DNA of 64,000 nt from Microvirga massiliensis (GCF_001006805.1 NZ_LN811367.1:39426-103425), one strand, 5' to 3'; counted from the first letter of the stretch, positions 42,165-51,393 are shown. The notes: a model not told the origin generated them from the sequence alone. A program made the numbers and translations.

Positions 42165-45023
42165 ATGACGGATTCCAGACCTTCCCTTGCGCGAGCCCGT
42201 TTCCTGGCAGGGAACGAGCCCGATGGGCCCTGCGCCTCGATGTATCCGCTCCGGCCTCGCCGTCCCTCGCAGAGCGGCCCCGATTCCCGCGAGCCCTCGG
42301 CCGATGGCCTGCTGCTCCGCACGCTCACCCTGATCCGCGAAGTGTTCGGTGCCGCTTCGGCCTTTGTCGCCGTCGAGGGCAGAGGATGGCTGGAGATTGC
42401 CGCCCTGGCGGGTGCGGCCCCGGATCCGACAATCCTGGCGGCACTTCCATATGGAGATCCCCGACCCTGCGAACCCCTCCCGATCCTCTCGCCGGCCATT
42501 GAGGACGGGCGCGATCCGTCTGCGCGTGCCGCCGGTCTCGCAGTGCTGCTTCCGAGCTCGGCCATTCCCGGTGCAGCAGGCGTGCTCTGCATTCTTGGAA
42601 CAAATCCGCGTTTCTACACGCCGGACGAGCGGCTTCGGCTCTCCGACTTCGCGGCACTCATCGCCGGATGCCTGCGGCTTCCCGAGCGCAGCCAGGATGT
42701 GCAGCAGGATGGGGGCACTCTCTTGCGGCAGAAAGCCTTGCTCGATTCGACCCTCGAGAGCATCGACCAGGGCCTCGTGATGATCGACATCGATGGCACG
42801 GTCGTCGTTGCCAATCGCCGCGCCGAGGAAATCCTCGGCCTTCCCGCCGAATACCTCGCGTCACGCCCCCATTACACCGATGTCAGGCGTCGCTTGCTCG
42901 ATCAGGGCGAATACGCGAGCGCCAGCGAGGAATTTCGCGAGTGGGTCTCCTCCGGAGGCCTCTCCCCCGACAAGCCCGTCTACGAACGGCGCCGGCCCAA
43001 TGGTCAGGTCATCGAGGTGCAGACGGTCACCACGGCCGAGGGCGGGACGGTCCGGATCTACACCGACATCACGGCGCGACGGGAGGCCGAGCACGCCGTG
43101 CGCGAGAGTGAGGCACTCTACCGTCTCCTCGCGGAGAACGCGACCGACATGATCGTGCGGACTGGCCTCGACGGCATCAGGCGTTATGTCTCTCCCGCGT
43201 CACGCGAGATCACGGGCTACGAGCAGGAAGAGCTCGTAGGTGCCCGCGTCATCGACTCCGTGCACCCCGACGACCGCGCGGCGGCGCAGGAGGCCCTCAC
43301 GCGGATCAGTCGAGGCGAGATCGAGCGGCAGATCGCAACCTACAGGTTTCGCCGCAAGGACGGCCATGACATCTGGCTGGAGTCCCGCCGCCGGCTCATC
43401 CGCCGCCCCGATGGAGAGCCCCTCGAAATCGTGTCCGTCGTTCGTGACATCTCCGTCCGAAAGGCCGTGGAGGACGCCCTGCAGGCAAGCGAGGCCCGTT
43501 ACCGGCTCCTCGCTGAGAGCACCTCCGACATGATCATGCTGCAACGGGGACCGCAAGAACAGACCTACATCTCCCCGGCCGTGCAGCAGATTCTCGGCTA
43601 TTCGCCCATGCAATTCGCAAACCGGTCCATCGCCGAGCTCATCCACCCGGAGGACCGGCCGCGGGTGGAGGCCCTCTTCGAGACGCTCGGCCCCGAAAAC
43701 CCGACCGGCCTGAGCCTCCATCGCATGATGCATGCGAAGGGCCACGAGGTCTGGGTCGAGGTGCTCTATCGGTGGACGAGGGCGAAGGACGGTTCGCCGA
43801 TCGTGATCGCATCCGGGCGTGACGTCACCGAGCGGCAGCGCCAGGCAGAGGAGCTCAAGGCCGCCAAGGACGCCGCCGAGCAGGCCAGCGAGGCCAAGAC
43901 GCAGTTCCTCGCCACCATGTCCCACGAGATCCGGACTCCCCTGAACGGCGTGCTCGGCCACGCCGATCTTCTCCTCGAGGACAGGACGCTGGCGCCGGCC
44001 CAGCGTCGGCACCTCGAGCGCATTCAGAGTGCAGGGGACGCGCTCCTCACGATCGTGAACGATATCCTCGACCTGTCCCGCATCGAGGCCGGGCGCGTCG
44101 ATCTGGAGCCACGTCCCTTTGCGATCCACCACCTCGTCGACAATGTCTTCGCGATCGTCCGGCAGCTTGCCGAACGCAAGGGATTGCTGCTCGACTTCAC
44201 CATCGACGAGCGGGCGCCAGCCCGCGTCGTCGGGGACGAAAGCCGCCTGCGCCAGATTCTCCTCAACCTGCTCAACAACGCCATCAAGTTCACTCCCGCG
44301 GGACGGGTCTCCCTCTCGGTAAACTGGGCAGGATCGGACGACGACCCGGACCGCATCGCATTCCGGGTGGAGGATACCGGGATCGGCATTCCCGTGGACA
44401 AGCAGGCACTGATCTTCGATCGTTTCAGCCAGGTGGATTCCACGACGAGCCGGGAATTCGGCGGGACGGGCCTCGGTCTCGCGATTTCCAGGCGACTCGT
44501 CGAGTTGATGGGCGGCGCGATCGCAGTCGAGAGCACTCCCGGCCAGGGGACTATCTTCTCGTTCAGTATCGTGATGCCACCGGCCGGCAAGGGTGAGGCT
44601 GGTGCCTCGGCCGAGGCACCAGCCTCACCCTTGCCGACCCAATCGACCATCCTTCTCGTGGAGGATAACGATATCAATCAGGAGATCGCGTCGGCCGTGC
44701 TGCGCCGAGCCGGCTTCAACGTGGTGGTGGCGTCCGGAGGCCACGAGGCGCTCGAGGCGCTCGAGGCCGAACCGGATGCCTTCGGTCTCATTCTCATGGA
44801 CATGCAGATGCCCGGCATGGACGGGCTGACCGCGACCCGCCGGATCCGGGAACTGCCTGGTCGCGCCGGTCGGCTCCCGATCGTCGCGATGACCGCCAAC
44901 GTGCTGCCCGCCCAGGTGCAGGCCTGTCGGGAAGCCGGCATGAACGATCACATCGGCAAGCCGTTCCGTCGCGCCGAGCTCCTCACCGCGCTGGGCCGCT
45001 GGCTTCCGGCGGCAGAGAGCTGA
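42165..45023 (+). CDS. Hybrid sensor histidine kinase with multiple PAS domains and receiver
   Basis: 952 aa without membrane helices. A GAF-like region covers about 45-170, then PAS1 (185-305, STLESIDQGLVMIDIDGTVVV), PAS2 (315-435, RYVSPASREITGYEQEELVG) and PAS3 (440-560). HisKA has its His near 587 (ATMSHEIRTPLNGVLGH), the ATPase domain runs 675-805 (LLNNAIKFTPAG, VEDTGIGIP, GGTGLGLAISRRLVELMGG), and the receiver 826-945 has its Asp near 877 (LILMDMQMPGMDG) and Lys in HIGKPFRR. Residues 807-824, the linker before the receiver, are encoded by a perfect 52-bp palindrome. No cognate output is adjacent. Confidence 0.9.
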   Translation: MTDSRPSLARARFLAGNEPDGPCASMYPLRPRRPSQSGPDSREPSADGLLLRTLTLIREVFGAASAFVAVEGRGWLEIAALAGAAPDPTILAALPYGDPRPCEPLPILSPAIEDGRDPSARAAGLAVLLPSSAIPGAAGVLCILGTNPRFYTPDERLRLSDFAALIAGCLRLPERSQDVQQDGGTLLRQKALLDSTLESIDQGLVMIDIDGTVVVANRRAEEILGLPAEYLASRPHYTDVRRRLLDQGEYASASEEFREWVSSGGLSPDKPVYERRRPNGQVIEVQTVTTAEGGTVRIYTDITARREAEHAVRESEALYRLLAENATDMIVRTGLDGIRRYVSPASREITGYEQEELVGARVIDSVHPDDRAAAQEALTRISRGEIERQIATYRFRRKDGHDIWLESRRRLIRRPDGEPLEIVSVVRDISVRKAVEDALQASEARYRLLAESTSDMIMLQRGPQEQTYISPAVQQILGYSPMQFANRSIAELIHPEDRPRVEALFETLGPENPTGLSLHRMMHAKGHEVWVEVLYRWTRAKDGSPIVIASGRDVTERQRQAEELKAAKDAAEQASEAKTQFLATMSHEIRTPLNGVLGHADLLLEDRTLAPAQRRHLERIQSAGDALLTIVNDILDLSRIEAGRVDLEPRPFAIHHLVDNVFAIVRQLAERKGLLLDFTIDERAPARVVGDESRLRQILLNLLNNAIKFTPAGRVSLSVNWAGSDDDPDRIAFRVEDTGIGIPVDKQALIFDRFSQVDSTTSREFGGTGLGLAISRRLVELMGGAIAVESTPGQGTIFSFSIVMPPAGKGEAGASAEAPASPLPTQSTILLVEDNDINQEIASAVLRRAGFNVVVASGGHEALEALEAEPDAFGLILMDMQMPGMDGLTATRRIRELPGRAGRLPIVAMTANVLPAQVQACREAGMNDHIGKPFRRAELLTALGRWLPAAES
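44585..44636. repeat. Perfect 52-bp palindrome inside the hybrid kinase gene
   Basis: Two 26-base arms (44585-44610 and 44611-44636) are exact reverse complements with no spacer. In the kinase frame it encodes the Gly/Ala/Glu/Ser/Pro linker GKGEAGASAEAPASPLP between the ATPase and receiver domains. Because of the symmetry the complementary strand encodes the same peptide in one frame. It looks like an inserted palindromic element kept in frame. Confidence 0.9.
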
Positions 45024-45034
45024 GATCGCGGAAA

Positions 45035-46528
45035 TCAGCTCGCCGCGAAGAGACCGGCCCCCATTCTGCGGGCCTCGTGAGCAACCTCCCCGGGCGCCGT
45101 CTCACAGGAGAGATCCGGCACCGCCACGATGCGCCCGCCCGCTCGATCCTGCCGAACCACGACCACGTCGCGGCTCTCAAGATAGGCAAGGAGCCGTCGC
45201 GCACGCCCAGGTGAGCGGCTCCCACAGGCCTTCGCGAGTTCGAGGTCGTCCGGACAGGGCGTCCCCTCGATCGCGGCGCGGGCAAGGAGCAGAAACACCC
45301 CGGACAGCTCTTCGGGCAGGTCCGCGGCGAGCGCCATCGCCCTGTCCCATGTGGGACCCGAGGTCGATGGATCTCCGCCGGCCCGGGCGACCGCTAGGCG
45401 CCGCCGGAACTCGGGAAGCGCGGGGATCGCGGCGCCGACCCGCTTCATGCGGCAGCGGACCACGAAATCCTGGTAGAGAACCGCAACGTTCCGAAAGGGT
45501 GCCTCGGGATCCTCGAGGATCTCGCTGAGCGCCTCCTCGAGGCAGGCCTCCAGCTCCGCCTCGCTCATTTCAGGCATGGCAGGGCTCTCCGGAGCGGGCG
45601 GACGCGCTCGCGCCAGGGCGGCGAGGATGTCCGGCGGCGGCGGGACGGGTGTCCGTCGCGCCGGAGGCGCGGCCAGCTCGGGGCCCGGTGCCAGGATGAG
45701 GTCCCGCGCCGCCTCGGGCGCAGGTGGCAATGGCAGGAGCTTCGGCCCGGCGCCGCGCCCGGCCGTGGCAACGGCGCCGATCTTCAACGGAAGCGGCCGC
45801 CGGGAGAGCGCCGGCCCGAGCGCCACGAACTGGCCTCGGCCGAGGTCGCGGAACATCTCCGCCTGGCGGCGCTCCATCCCGAGGAGATCCGCAGCGCGCG
45901 CCATGTCGATGTCGAGAAAGGTGCGTCCCATCAGGAAGTTTGAGGCCTCCGCGGCGACGTTCTTGGCGAGCTTCGCGAGGCGCTGCGTCGCGATCACGCC
46001 CGCGAGCCCGCGCTTGCGCCCGCGGCACATCAGGTTCGTCATCGCGCCGAGGGAGACCTTCCGGGCCTCATCGGAGACCTCTCCCGCGGCCGTGGGCGCG
46101 AAGAGCTGCGCCTCGTCGACGACGACGAGCACCGGATACCAGAGGTCACGCTCAGCATCGAAGAGCCCGCCGAGGAATGCCGCCGCGGCCCGCATCTGCC
46201 CCTCGGCATCGAGCCCTTCAAGGTCGAGGACCACCGACACGCGATGCTGGCGCACCCGTTGGGCGATCAGCTGCAGGTCGACATCGCTCCGGGCGGCATC
46301 CACGACCACGTGCCCGAAGGCGTCCGCGAGCGTAACGAAATCGCCCTCGGGATCGACCACTACCTGCTGAACCTGCCCGGCACTCTGCTCGAGGAGCCGG
46401 CGCAGGAGATGCGACTTTCCGGAGCCGGAATTGCCCTGGACGAGCAGACGCGTGGCGAGCAGCTCCTCAAGGTCGAGAAGCACCGGCGTTCCATCCGGGC
46501 CGAGGCCCATCTCGATGCCGATCGTCAT
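45035..46528 (-). CDS. HerA-like ATPase (DUF87 family)
   Basis: A 497-aa FtsK/HerA-type P-loop ATPase. Walker A is GNSGSGKS (about residues 32-39), Walker B is VLVVVDEAQLF (about 137), and the sensor and Arg-finger region VIATQRLAKLAKNVAAEASNFLMGR follows. After residue 260 comes a Pro/Ala-rich linker and a C-terminal region of about 170 residues with winged-helix-like parts (KACGSRSPGRARRLLAYLESR). HerA proteins usually work with the NurA nuclease on DNA ends; none is encoded nearby. ATG 46528 has GGGAGGG upstream. Confidence 0.82.
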   Translation of the reverse strand: MTIGIEMGLGPDGTPVLLDLEELLATRLLVQGNSGSGKSHLLRRLLEQSAGQVQQVVVDPEGDFVTLADAFGHVVVDAARSDVDLQLIAQRVRQHRVSVVLDLEGLDAEGQMRAAAAFLGGLFDAERDLWYPVLVVVDEAQLFAPTAAGEVSDEARKVSLGAMTNLMCRGRKRGLAGVIATQRLAKLAKNVAAEASNFLMGRTFLDIDMARAADLLGMERRQAEMFRDLGRGQFVALGPALSRRPLPLKIGAVATAGRGAGPKLLPLPPAPEAARDLILAPGPELAAPPARRTPVPPPPDILAALARARPPAPESPAMPEMSEAELEACLEEALSEILEDPEAPFRNVAVLYQDFVVRCRMKRVGAAIPALPEFRRRLAVARAGGDPSTSGPTWDRAMALAADLPEELSGVFLLLARAAIEGTPCPDDLELAKACGSRSPGRARRLLAYLESRDVVVVRQDRAGGRIVAVPDLSCETAPGEVAHEARRMGAGLFAAS

Positions 46529-46769
46529 CGGCCCTCCCGGCTCAACAAGGTGACGGTGCATTCAAGAGGCAGGGCGGCACTGGACAGGCCGGTCATCATG
46601 GCTCCCGGTGATCGCGGTGGTGGGGCCGCCGCGCCGAGACCTCGCAAGTGACCGCGTCCGTCAGCGCCCTCGTGGTCATTGGTTGGGTACTAACATGGCC
46701 CGGAAGGCACTTGGACCGCTGGTCCGCCGTGCTCCACAGATTCGAGCCGCGTCGAGGGACCGCAGACTC

Positions 46770-48260
46770 CTATTCGCCATGGCTCGTCGCAGGCGGCGCT
46801 CTCCCGGTGAGGGGCCTCTCTTCCATGCGCCACAGGAAGCTCCAGGCCGCCAGGAAGCCCAGCGAGGCTGCCGCGAAGACGAGCCGGAAGGCGTTCGCGA
46901 GATCCACGCCGTTTCGGGCAGCGCTCGACGCCAGATTCTCCGTAAGCATCCCCTCGCCGCCGAGCCCGGTCGCTCCGAGAAGGATCGCTCCGAAAACCGC
47001 GACGATGAGGGCCCCTCCGAGAGAACGGAAGAAGTTCGCTACCGCCGTGGCGGTTCCGAGCTCGTGGGGCGCGACGGCATTCTGAATCGAGAGCGTCGAG
47101 ACCGGGAGGAGCGTGCCGAGGCCGATCGAAACCAGGGCAAGGAGAATCTCGACGAATGGCATGGCCAAGCTCCGGATCTCGAGGGCGAGGATCGCGATCG
47201 CGACGCTCGCCATGAGCAGCCCGGCCAGGGGAAGCCGCTTGTAGTGGCGCACATGGATCAGTACGCGCCCGGACAGCGTCGCGCCCACGACGGTTCCGCC
47301 CATCAGGGGCAGCAGGGCGAGCCCCGAATCCGTCGCCGAGAGGCCGCGCACGGTCTCGAAATAGACGGGGAGAAAGATGGTCAGCCCGATATAGGTCCCC
47401 ATCCCGAAACAGGCCGCGAGCGTTCCCATCCGCACGACCGGATTGTGGAGAACGCCGGGTGGAATCAGCGGCTCTGCGGCCCGGCCGAGGCGAAAAGAGA
47501 AGAGCCACCAGAGCGCAAGCGCTAGCAGGAAGAGCCCACCCATCGGCATCGACAGCCACGGGAACCGCGTCCCACCCCAGCTCAGGAGGAGCAGCGATGC
47601 GACCGTCGCGGCCACGAGGAGCACCGCCCCAAGGAGATCCGGCCGGTGGGGGCGCTCGAATCGCGGAAGGCGGCGCAGCGCATTGGCGGAAATCACGAAC
47701 GCCAGGACACCAAGCGGCAGGTTGATCCAGAAGATCAGGCTCCAGTGGAAGTGCTCCGCGAAGAAGCCGCCGAGCACCGGCCCGAGCAGGCTCGCGGTCA
47801 TGAACATGCTCGCGAAATACACCTGATAGCGGGCCCGCTCGCGCGGCGTCATCATGTCGGCGGCGATGGTCTGGCCGAGCGCGATCAGCCCGCCGCCACC
47901 GAGGCCTTGAACGGCGCGGGCCACGATCAGCGCGATCATGCCGGGCGCGAGCGCACAGGCGACGGAGCCCAGGATGAAAATCACGATCGCCACGAGCAAC
48001 GTGATCCGCCGCCCGTGCGAGTCGCTGAACTTCCCGTAGAGAGGCGTCACCGCCGTCGCGGTCAGGAGATAGACCGTTGCGATCCAGGTCAGGTGCTCGG
48101 CATCGCCGAGCTCGCGGCCGATCGTCGGCAAAGCCGTCGCGATGATCGTCTGGTCGAGCGCGGCCAGGAACATCGCGAGCAGGGTGCCAACCAGCACCAC
48201 CCTGATGTCCTTCGGGCTCATTTTCGCCCCGCGCAGAGCCTCTCCGGTCGATTGGTCCAT
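46770..48260 (-). CDS. MFS exporter, DHA2 (14-helix) family
   Basis: 496 aa with about 14 membrane helices. Family motifs are LAALDQTIIATALPTIGREL (motif D1), GKFSDSHGRRITLL (motif A) and GPVLGGFFAEHFHWSLIFWINLPLG (motif C). DHA2 pumps use the proton gradient to expel drugs and other hydrophobic compounds. GGGGAGAA lies before ATG 48260. Long open frames on both strands here are shadows. Confidence 0.9.
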   Translation of the reverse strand: MDQSTGEALRGAKMSPKDIRVVLVGTLLAMFLAALDQTIIATALPTIGRELGDAEHLTWIATVYLLTATAVTPLYGKFSDSHGRRITLLVAIVIFILGSVACALAPGMIALIVARAVQGLGGGGLIALGQTIAADMMTPRERARYQVYFASMFMTASLLGPVLGGFFAEHFHWSLIFWINLPLGVLAFVISANALRRLPRFERPHRPDLLGAVLLVAATVASLLLLSWGGTRFPWLSMPMGGLFLLALALWWLFSFRLGRAAEPLIPPGVLHNPVVRMGTLAACFGMGTYIGLTIFLPVYFETVRGLSATDSGLALLPLMGGTVVGATLSGRVLIHVRHYKRLPLAGLLMASVAIAILALEIRSLAMPFVEILLALVSIGLGTLLPVSTLSIQNAVAPHELGTATAVANFFRSLGGALIVAVFGAILLGATGLGGEGMLTENLASSAARNGVDLANAFRLVFAAASLGFLAAWSFLWRMEERPLTGRAPPATSHGE

Positions 48261-48448
48261 GGTTCTCCCCGTGGCGAGACGCTAACGCACGAATTGGAAG
48301 CTCGTCCCACGTTCGGATGCAGGGCAGCCATGTCTCTGCTTGGGTAGACGAAGGCCCAACAGCCTGTCCGGGTTCCACCCTGCACCGGTGGATGACGGGT
48401 ATCCCGCGGCTTGCCTCGAAGCCGGCCTTACCGCAAGGTTCGCCAGCC

Positions 48449-49645
48449 ATGGCTGCTTCCCGCACCCGTCTTACGAGGGCCGAGACCCGGCGGGTGGCGC
48501 TGGCCGCTCAGGGCTTCACAGAGCCGCGCCCTAACTCTCCTGGCCTACGACAACTCACGCGGGTGCTCGACCGCTCCGCGCTTCTCCAGATCGATTCGGT
48601 CAATGTGCTCGTGCGCGCCCACTACATGCCGCTCTTTTCGAGGCTCGGGCCCTACGACCGCGAGCTTCTCGAGAAGCTCGCCTGGGGATCCAGAAAGCGT
48701 CTGTTCGAATATTGGGGCCACGAGGCCTCCCTGATCCGGGTCGATCTGCAGCCTCTCTTCCGGTGGCGGATGGAGCGGGCTGCGGCAGGAATCGGGATCT
48801 ATGGAGGCCTGACGCGCTTCGGACGGGAGCGCCGCAATTTCATCGAGGCCATCCATCGCGCCGTGGTCGAGCGAGGCGCAGTCACGGCCGGCGAACTCGA
48901 CAACGGCACACGCGGGCAAGGCTCCTGGTGGGGCTGGAGCGATAGCAAGCGGGCTCTCGAATGGCTGTTCTGGGCCGGCCTCGTCACGGCCGCGACACGG
49001 CGCAATTTCGAGCGGGTCTACGATCTCCCCGAACGGGTCCTTCCGCCGGACATTCTGGGTGCACCCACACCCTCTCCGGAGGATGCGCAGCGCCAGCTCC
49101 TGCGTTTTGCGAGCCGCGCGCTCGGCATCGCGGGAGAGCGCTGCCTGCGGGATTATTTCCGCCTCGACTCCGCCGACGCCAAGGCGCGCATTTCGGAACT
49201 CGTGGAGGCCGGGGAGCTGCTTCCCGTTTCGGTCGAAGGCTGGCCGAGCCCAGCCTATCTCGATCCGTCGGCGCGAATTCCCCGCCGGGTGGAGGCACGC
49301 GCCCTCTTGTCGCCCTTCGATCCGGTCGTGTGGGAAAGAAGCCGGGCCGAGCGCCTCTTCGACTTCCATTATCGCATCGAGATCTACACGCCCGCGGACA
49401 AGCGGCAGTTCGGCTATTATTGTCTGCCGTTTCTGCTCGGTGACAGGATCGTCGCGCGCACCGACCTGAAGGCCGACCGAGCGACTGGCCGCTTGGTCGT
49501 GCACGCGATCCATCCGGAAGCGGGGTTCGCGCCGGAATTCATCGCGCCCGAACTCGCGGAGGAACTCCGCATAATGGCGAACTGGCTCGGTCTCACGGAC
49601 ATTGTCGTGCCGCGGGCCTGGAGGGCCATGCTGCGGCTCTCATAG
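48449..49645 (+). CDS. Winged-helix DNA glycosylase of the YcaQ/AlkX family
   Basis: A 398-aa protein of the HTH_42 family. The catalytic QxD motif is present near residue 48 (LLQIDSVNVLVRAHYMPLFSRLGPYD). Other marks are FEYWGHEASLI, LLSPFDPVVWERSRAERLFDFHYRIEIY and the C-terminal FLLGDRIVARTDLKADR. E. coli YcaQ unhooks interstrand DNA crosslinks made by alkylating agents. AAGG precedes ATG 48449. It is divergent from the DHA2 exporter, a pairing that suits defence against a DNA-reactive compound, though that link is inference. Confidence 0.85.
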   Translation: MAASRTRLTRAETRRVALAAQGFTEPRPNSPGLRQLTRVLDRSALLQIDSVNVLVRAHYMPLFSRLGPYDRELLEKLAWGSRKRLFEYWGHEASLIRVDLQPLFRWRMERAAAGIGIYGGLTRFGRERRNFIEAIHRAVVERGAVTAGELDNGTRGQGSWWGWSDSKRALEWLFWAGLVTAATRRNFERVYDLPERVLPPDILGAPTPSPEDAQRQLLRFASRALGIAGERCLRDYFRLDSADAKARISELVEAGELLPVSVEGWPSPAYLDPSARIPRRVEARALLSPFDPVVWERSRAERLFDFHYRIEIYTPADKRQFGYYCLPFLLGDRIVARTDLKADRATGRLVVHAIHPEAGFAPEFIAPELAEELRIMANWLGLTDIVVPRAWRAMLRLS

Positions 49646-49670
49646 ACCGGCGGCGCAGGCGCCGCCGGTC
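49645..49670. terminator. Bidirectional terminator-like hairpin
   Basis: GACCGGCGGCGC at 49645-49656 pairs with 49659-49670 across two bases. It overlaps the last base of the glycosylase stop codon and separates it from the convergent gene ending at 49682. Confidence 0.6.
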
Positions 49671-49681
49671 GAAGCGCATGG

Positions 49682-50002
49682 TCAGCAGTCGGTCCGTTGC
49701 TTCGTCGTCGTTTCGCCCGTGATGTCGGTGCGCTGGGTCGTCGTCGAAGAGCAGCCGGTGCTGCCTGTCGCGGCCGGCCCGTTCTTCTCGATGATCACGT
49801 TGGTCCGGCTGTCGGGACCTGTCGCGGCATCGCCAGCCGCGCCACCCACGCCGGCGCCGACCGCAGCTCCGACGGGTCCCCCGACCACGGCGCCAGCCGC
49901 GCCGCCCGCAGCGGCGCCGGCCGCGGCCCCACCGGTTTCCGCCAGGGCGAATGTCGGAATGGTCAGCAAGGTCGCTGCGAAAGCGATCTTCAGGCTGCGC
50001 AT
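49682..50002 (-). CDS. Secreted glycine-zipper protein
   Basis: 106 aa. The signal peptide covers residues 1-21 (FAATLLTIPTFALA). It is followed by a Gly/Ala zipper with GxxxG spacing (AAAGAAAGGAAGAVVGGPVG, then AAVGAGVGG), which could insert in a membrane. A polar Ser/Thr tail with two Cys (TGCSST and the final Cys) follows. No function is known; such proteins are common in the envelope of Rhizobiales. Confidence 0.7.
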   Translation of the reverse strand: MRSLKIAFAATLLTIPTFALAETGGAAAGAAAGGAAGAVVGGPVGAAVGAGVGGAAGDAATGPDSRTNVIIEKNGPAATGSTGCSSTTTQRTDITGETTTKQRTDC

Positions 50003-50127
50003 GTCAAACTCCTCAGTCCGTTTCGGATGCGCGACCGCTGCTCGCGGTCGCTTGCCTGAGGTAACTGCGTCGTCCGTTCAGCGTTTCAGCGTGGCGATAC
50101 CGATTCCCGCCGGCTGGGCATGAAAAA

Positions 50128-50152
50128 CCCCACGGCCGCGACGGCCGTGGGG
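50128..50152 (-). terminator. Rho-independent terminator
   Basis: CCCCACGGCCG pairs with CGGCCGTGGGG around a three-base loop. On the minus strand it is followed by TTTTT (50123-50127). It ends the transcript of the DUF2852 gene, 28 bases beyond its stop. Confidence 0.85.
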
Positions 50153-50180
50153 CGAATTCATCATCGAGCCGGATGAGAGA

Positions 50181-50639
50181 TCAGGCGGTCGTCGGGCCGC
50201 CGGAGCGGCGCTTCGCCATGAACGCGTCGAACTCCTCGCGATCCTTGGCGCGCTTCAATTCCTCGACGAACTCGGCAAAGGCCCGGCTCTCCTCGTCGAG
50301 ACGACGGCGCTCCGCCTCCAGCCGCTCCAGCTCGCTCCGACGGTACTCCTCGAAGGCGAGATTTCCGGTGTTGTACGAGCTCCTGAAGCGAGGCGCTCCG
50401 TTGCGGGAAGGGAAAGTCCAGCCGAAATGTCTTTCGGCATAGGACCGCCACTCATTCGGCAGGGGATAGCCCGCGATCTTCCAGACCACATAGGCAAGCG
50501 CCACCGGCCAAGCGAAGATGAAACCGAGGATGATCGCGACGATCTCCCAACCGCGGCGCGAGAAGGGTCCGCAGCGCTTTTCCGAAGCGCCAGCGTTCCA
50601 GGCGGCGGTAGAGGCAGACGATGACATAAGGGTCTCCAT
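50181..50639 (-). CDS. DUF2852 domain protein
   Basis: 152 aa with one membrane helix (about 32-54, IVAIILGFIFAWPVALAYVVWK), the conserved HFGWTF motif and a C-terminal charged coiled coil (LERLEAERRRLDEESRAFAEFVEELKRA shortened here to its pattern of heptads, residues about 103-135). The family is found in alphaproteobacteria and has no known role. A clear terminator follows. Confidence 0.82.
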   Translation of the reverse strand: METLMSSSASTAAWNAGASEKRCGPFSRRGWEIVAIILGFIFAWPVALAYVVWKIAGYPLPNEWRSYAERHFGWTFPSRNGAPRFRSSYNTGNLAFEEYRRSELERLEAERRRLDEESRAFAEFVEELKRAKDREEFDAFMAKRRSGGPTTA

Positions 50640-50732
50640 GGTCTCCGTGCAAAGTCCCCAGCCGGATTCACATGCGTAGCCTTGACCACGGATTCAAGGG
50701 TAACCGGACCATGATGGACGTCTCGCTCTATA

Positions 50733-50835
50733 GCATCGGACCCGCAAGTGGATTCCACTTTTGGGTCCGATGCTTCGGTCCTTGCGGCGCATCGTCCGAC
50801 GCGGAAAAGTGGGCCCACTTTTCCGCACGATGCGC
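50733..50835. repeat. Pair of composite REP-like hairpins
   Basis: Hairpin 1 (50733-50773) has outer arms GCATCGGACCC/GGGTCCGATGC and an inner AAGTGGA-T-TCCACTT stem. Hairpin 2 (50787-50835) has outer arms GCGCATCGT/ACGATGCGC, a five-base bulge and an inner 26-bp perfect palindrome (50801-50826) with GCGGAAAAGTGGG as left half. Both share the AAGTGG core, so they look like one element family placed in tandem. Confidence 0.8.
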
Positions 50836-50851
50836 TAGGCGATGCGCAGTC

Positions 50852-51076
50852 TCAATCCCGAACGCTGAGCGAGAAGAGCTCGTAGCCGGCGCCGTTCAGC
50901 ACGCGGACCGCTTCGACGTCGGACCCACGCGACTGCGGAACACGGGCGCGTCTGAACAGGCGCAAGGCGCGTTCTTTTGCGGCTTCGAAGGAATTCGTCC
51001 GAACCGACAGCCTCTGAAGAATCGTGCTTCCCTGCGCCTCGGCCCCGATGATCTCGATGTGGTAGATTTCAGGCAC
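50852..51076 (-). CDS. Hypothetical small protein
   Basis: A 74-aa soluble protein with beta-alpha-beta character (IYHIEIIGAEAQGS, RTNSFEAAKERALRLFRRAR, VRVLNGAGYELFSLSV). The start is a GTG at 51076 with a poor ribosome site. No family is recognised. The even distribution of charged and hydrophobic residues supports a real protein. Confidence 0.5.
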   Translation of the reverse strand: MPEIYHIEIIGAEAQGSTILQRLSVRTNSFEAAKERALRLFRRARVPQSRGSDVEAVRVLNGAGYELFSLSVRD

Positions 51077-51393
51077 GAAACACTCGTTAGTTGCGCAGGA
51101 GTTCGGGCGAGTTCGATGTCCCGACGATTAGGATGGCTCCGAACCGATCGCAACGTCCGCAGGAGCACACCAGCCGCCTTGCTCACCGGCAATGCTGGCT
51201 CGGATCAGCGGTTCGATGGGGGTAGGGATCTCCCGTCCGGGCTTTAGGATTCTGCGGTGGATGTTGCAATCGTCATCGGAGGCGGGCGGTTCCGCTCTCG
51301 ATCGACCGACAGATCGGGTGATCAGGCCAGCCGGCGAGGCACGCTTTCAAGCGGTGCCTGAAGCGCACGCTCCCAACCCATGGTCGTGGATCG
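51077..51393. other. Intergenic region with terminator-like hairpin
   Basis: No convincing gene. AGGCACGCTT at 51337-51346 pairs with AAGCGGTGCCT at 51349-51359 with one bulged base, 35 bases beyond the stop of the minus-strand gene at 51394, and may end its transcript. Confidence 0.45.

Noticed and set aside
44024..44677. Minus-strand frame encoding the same Gly/Ala/Glu peptide as the kinase linker
   Set aside because: The identity is a trivial result of the perfect palindrome, not evidence for a second gene.
46690..48465. A 591-codon minus-strand frame overlapping the DHA2 exporter
   Set aside because: The exporter frame has 14 helices and MFS motifs; the overlapping frame is Arg/Asp-rich noise.
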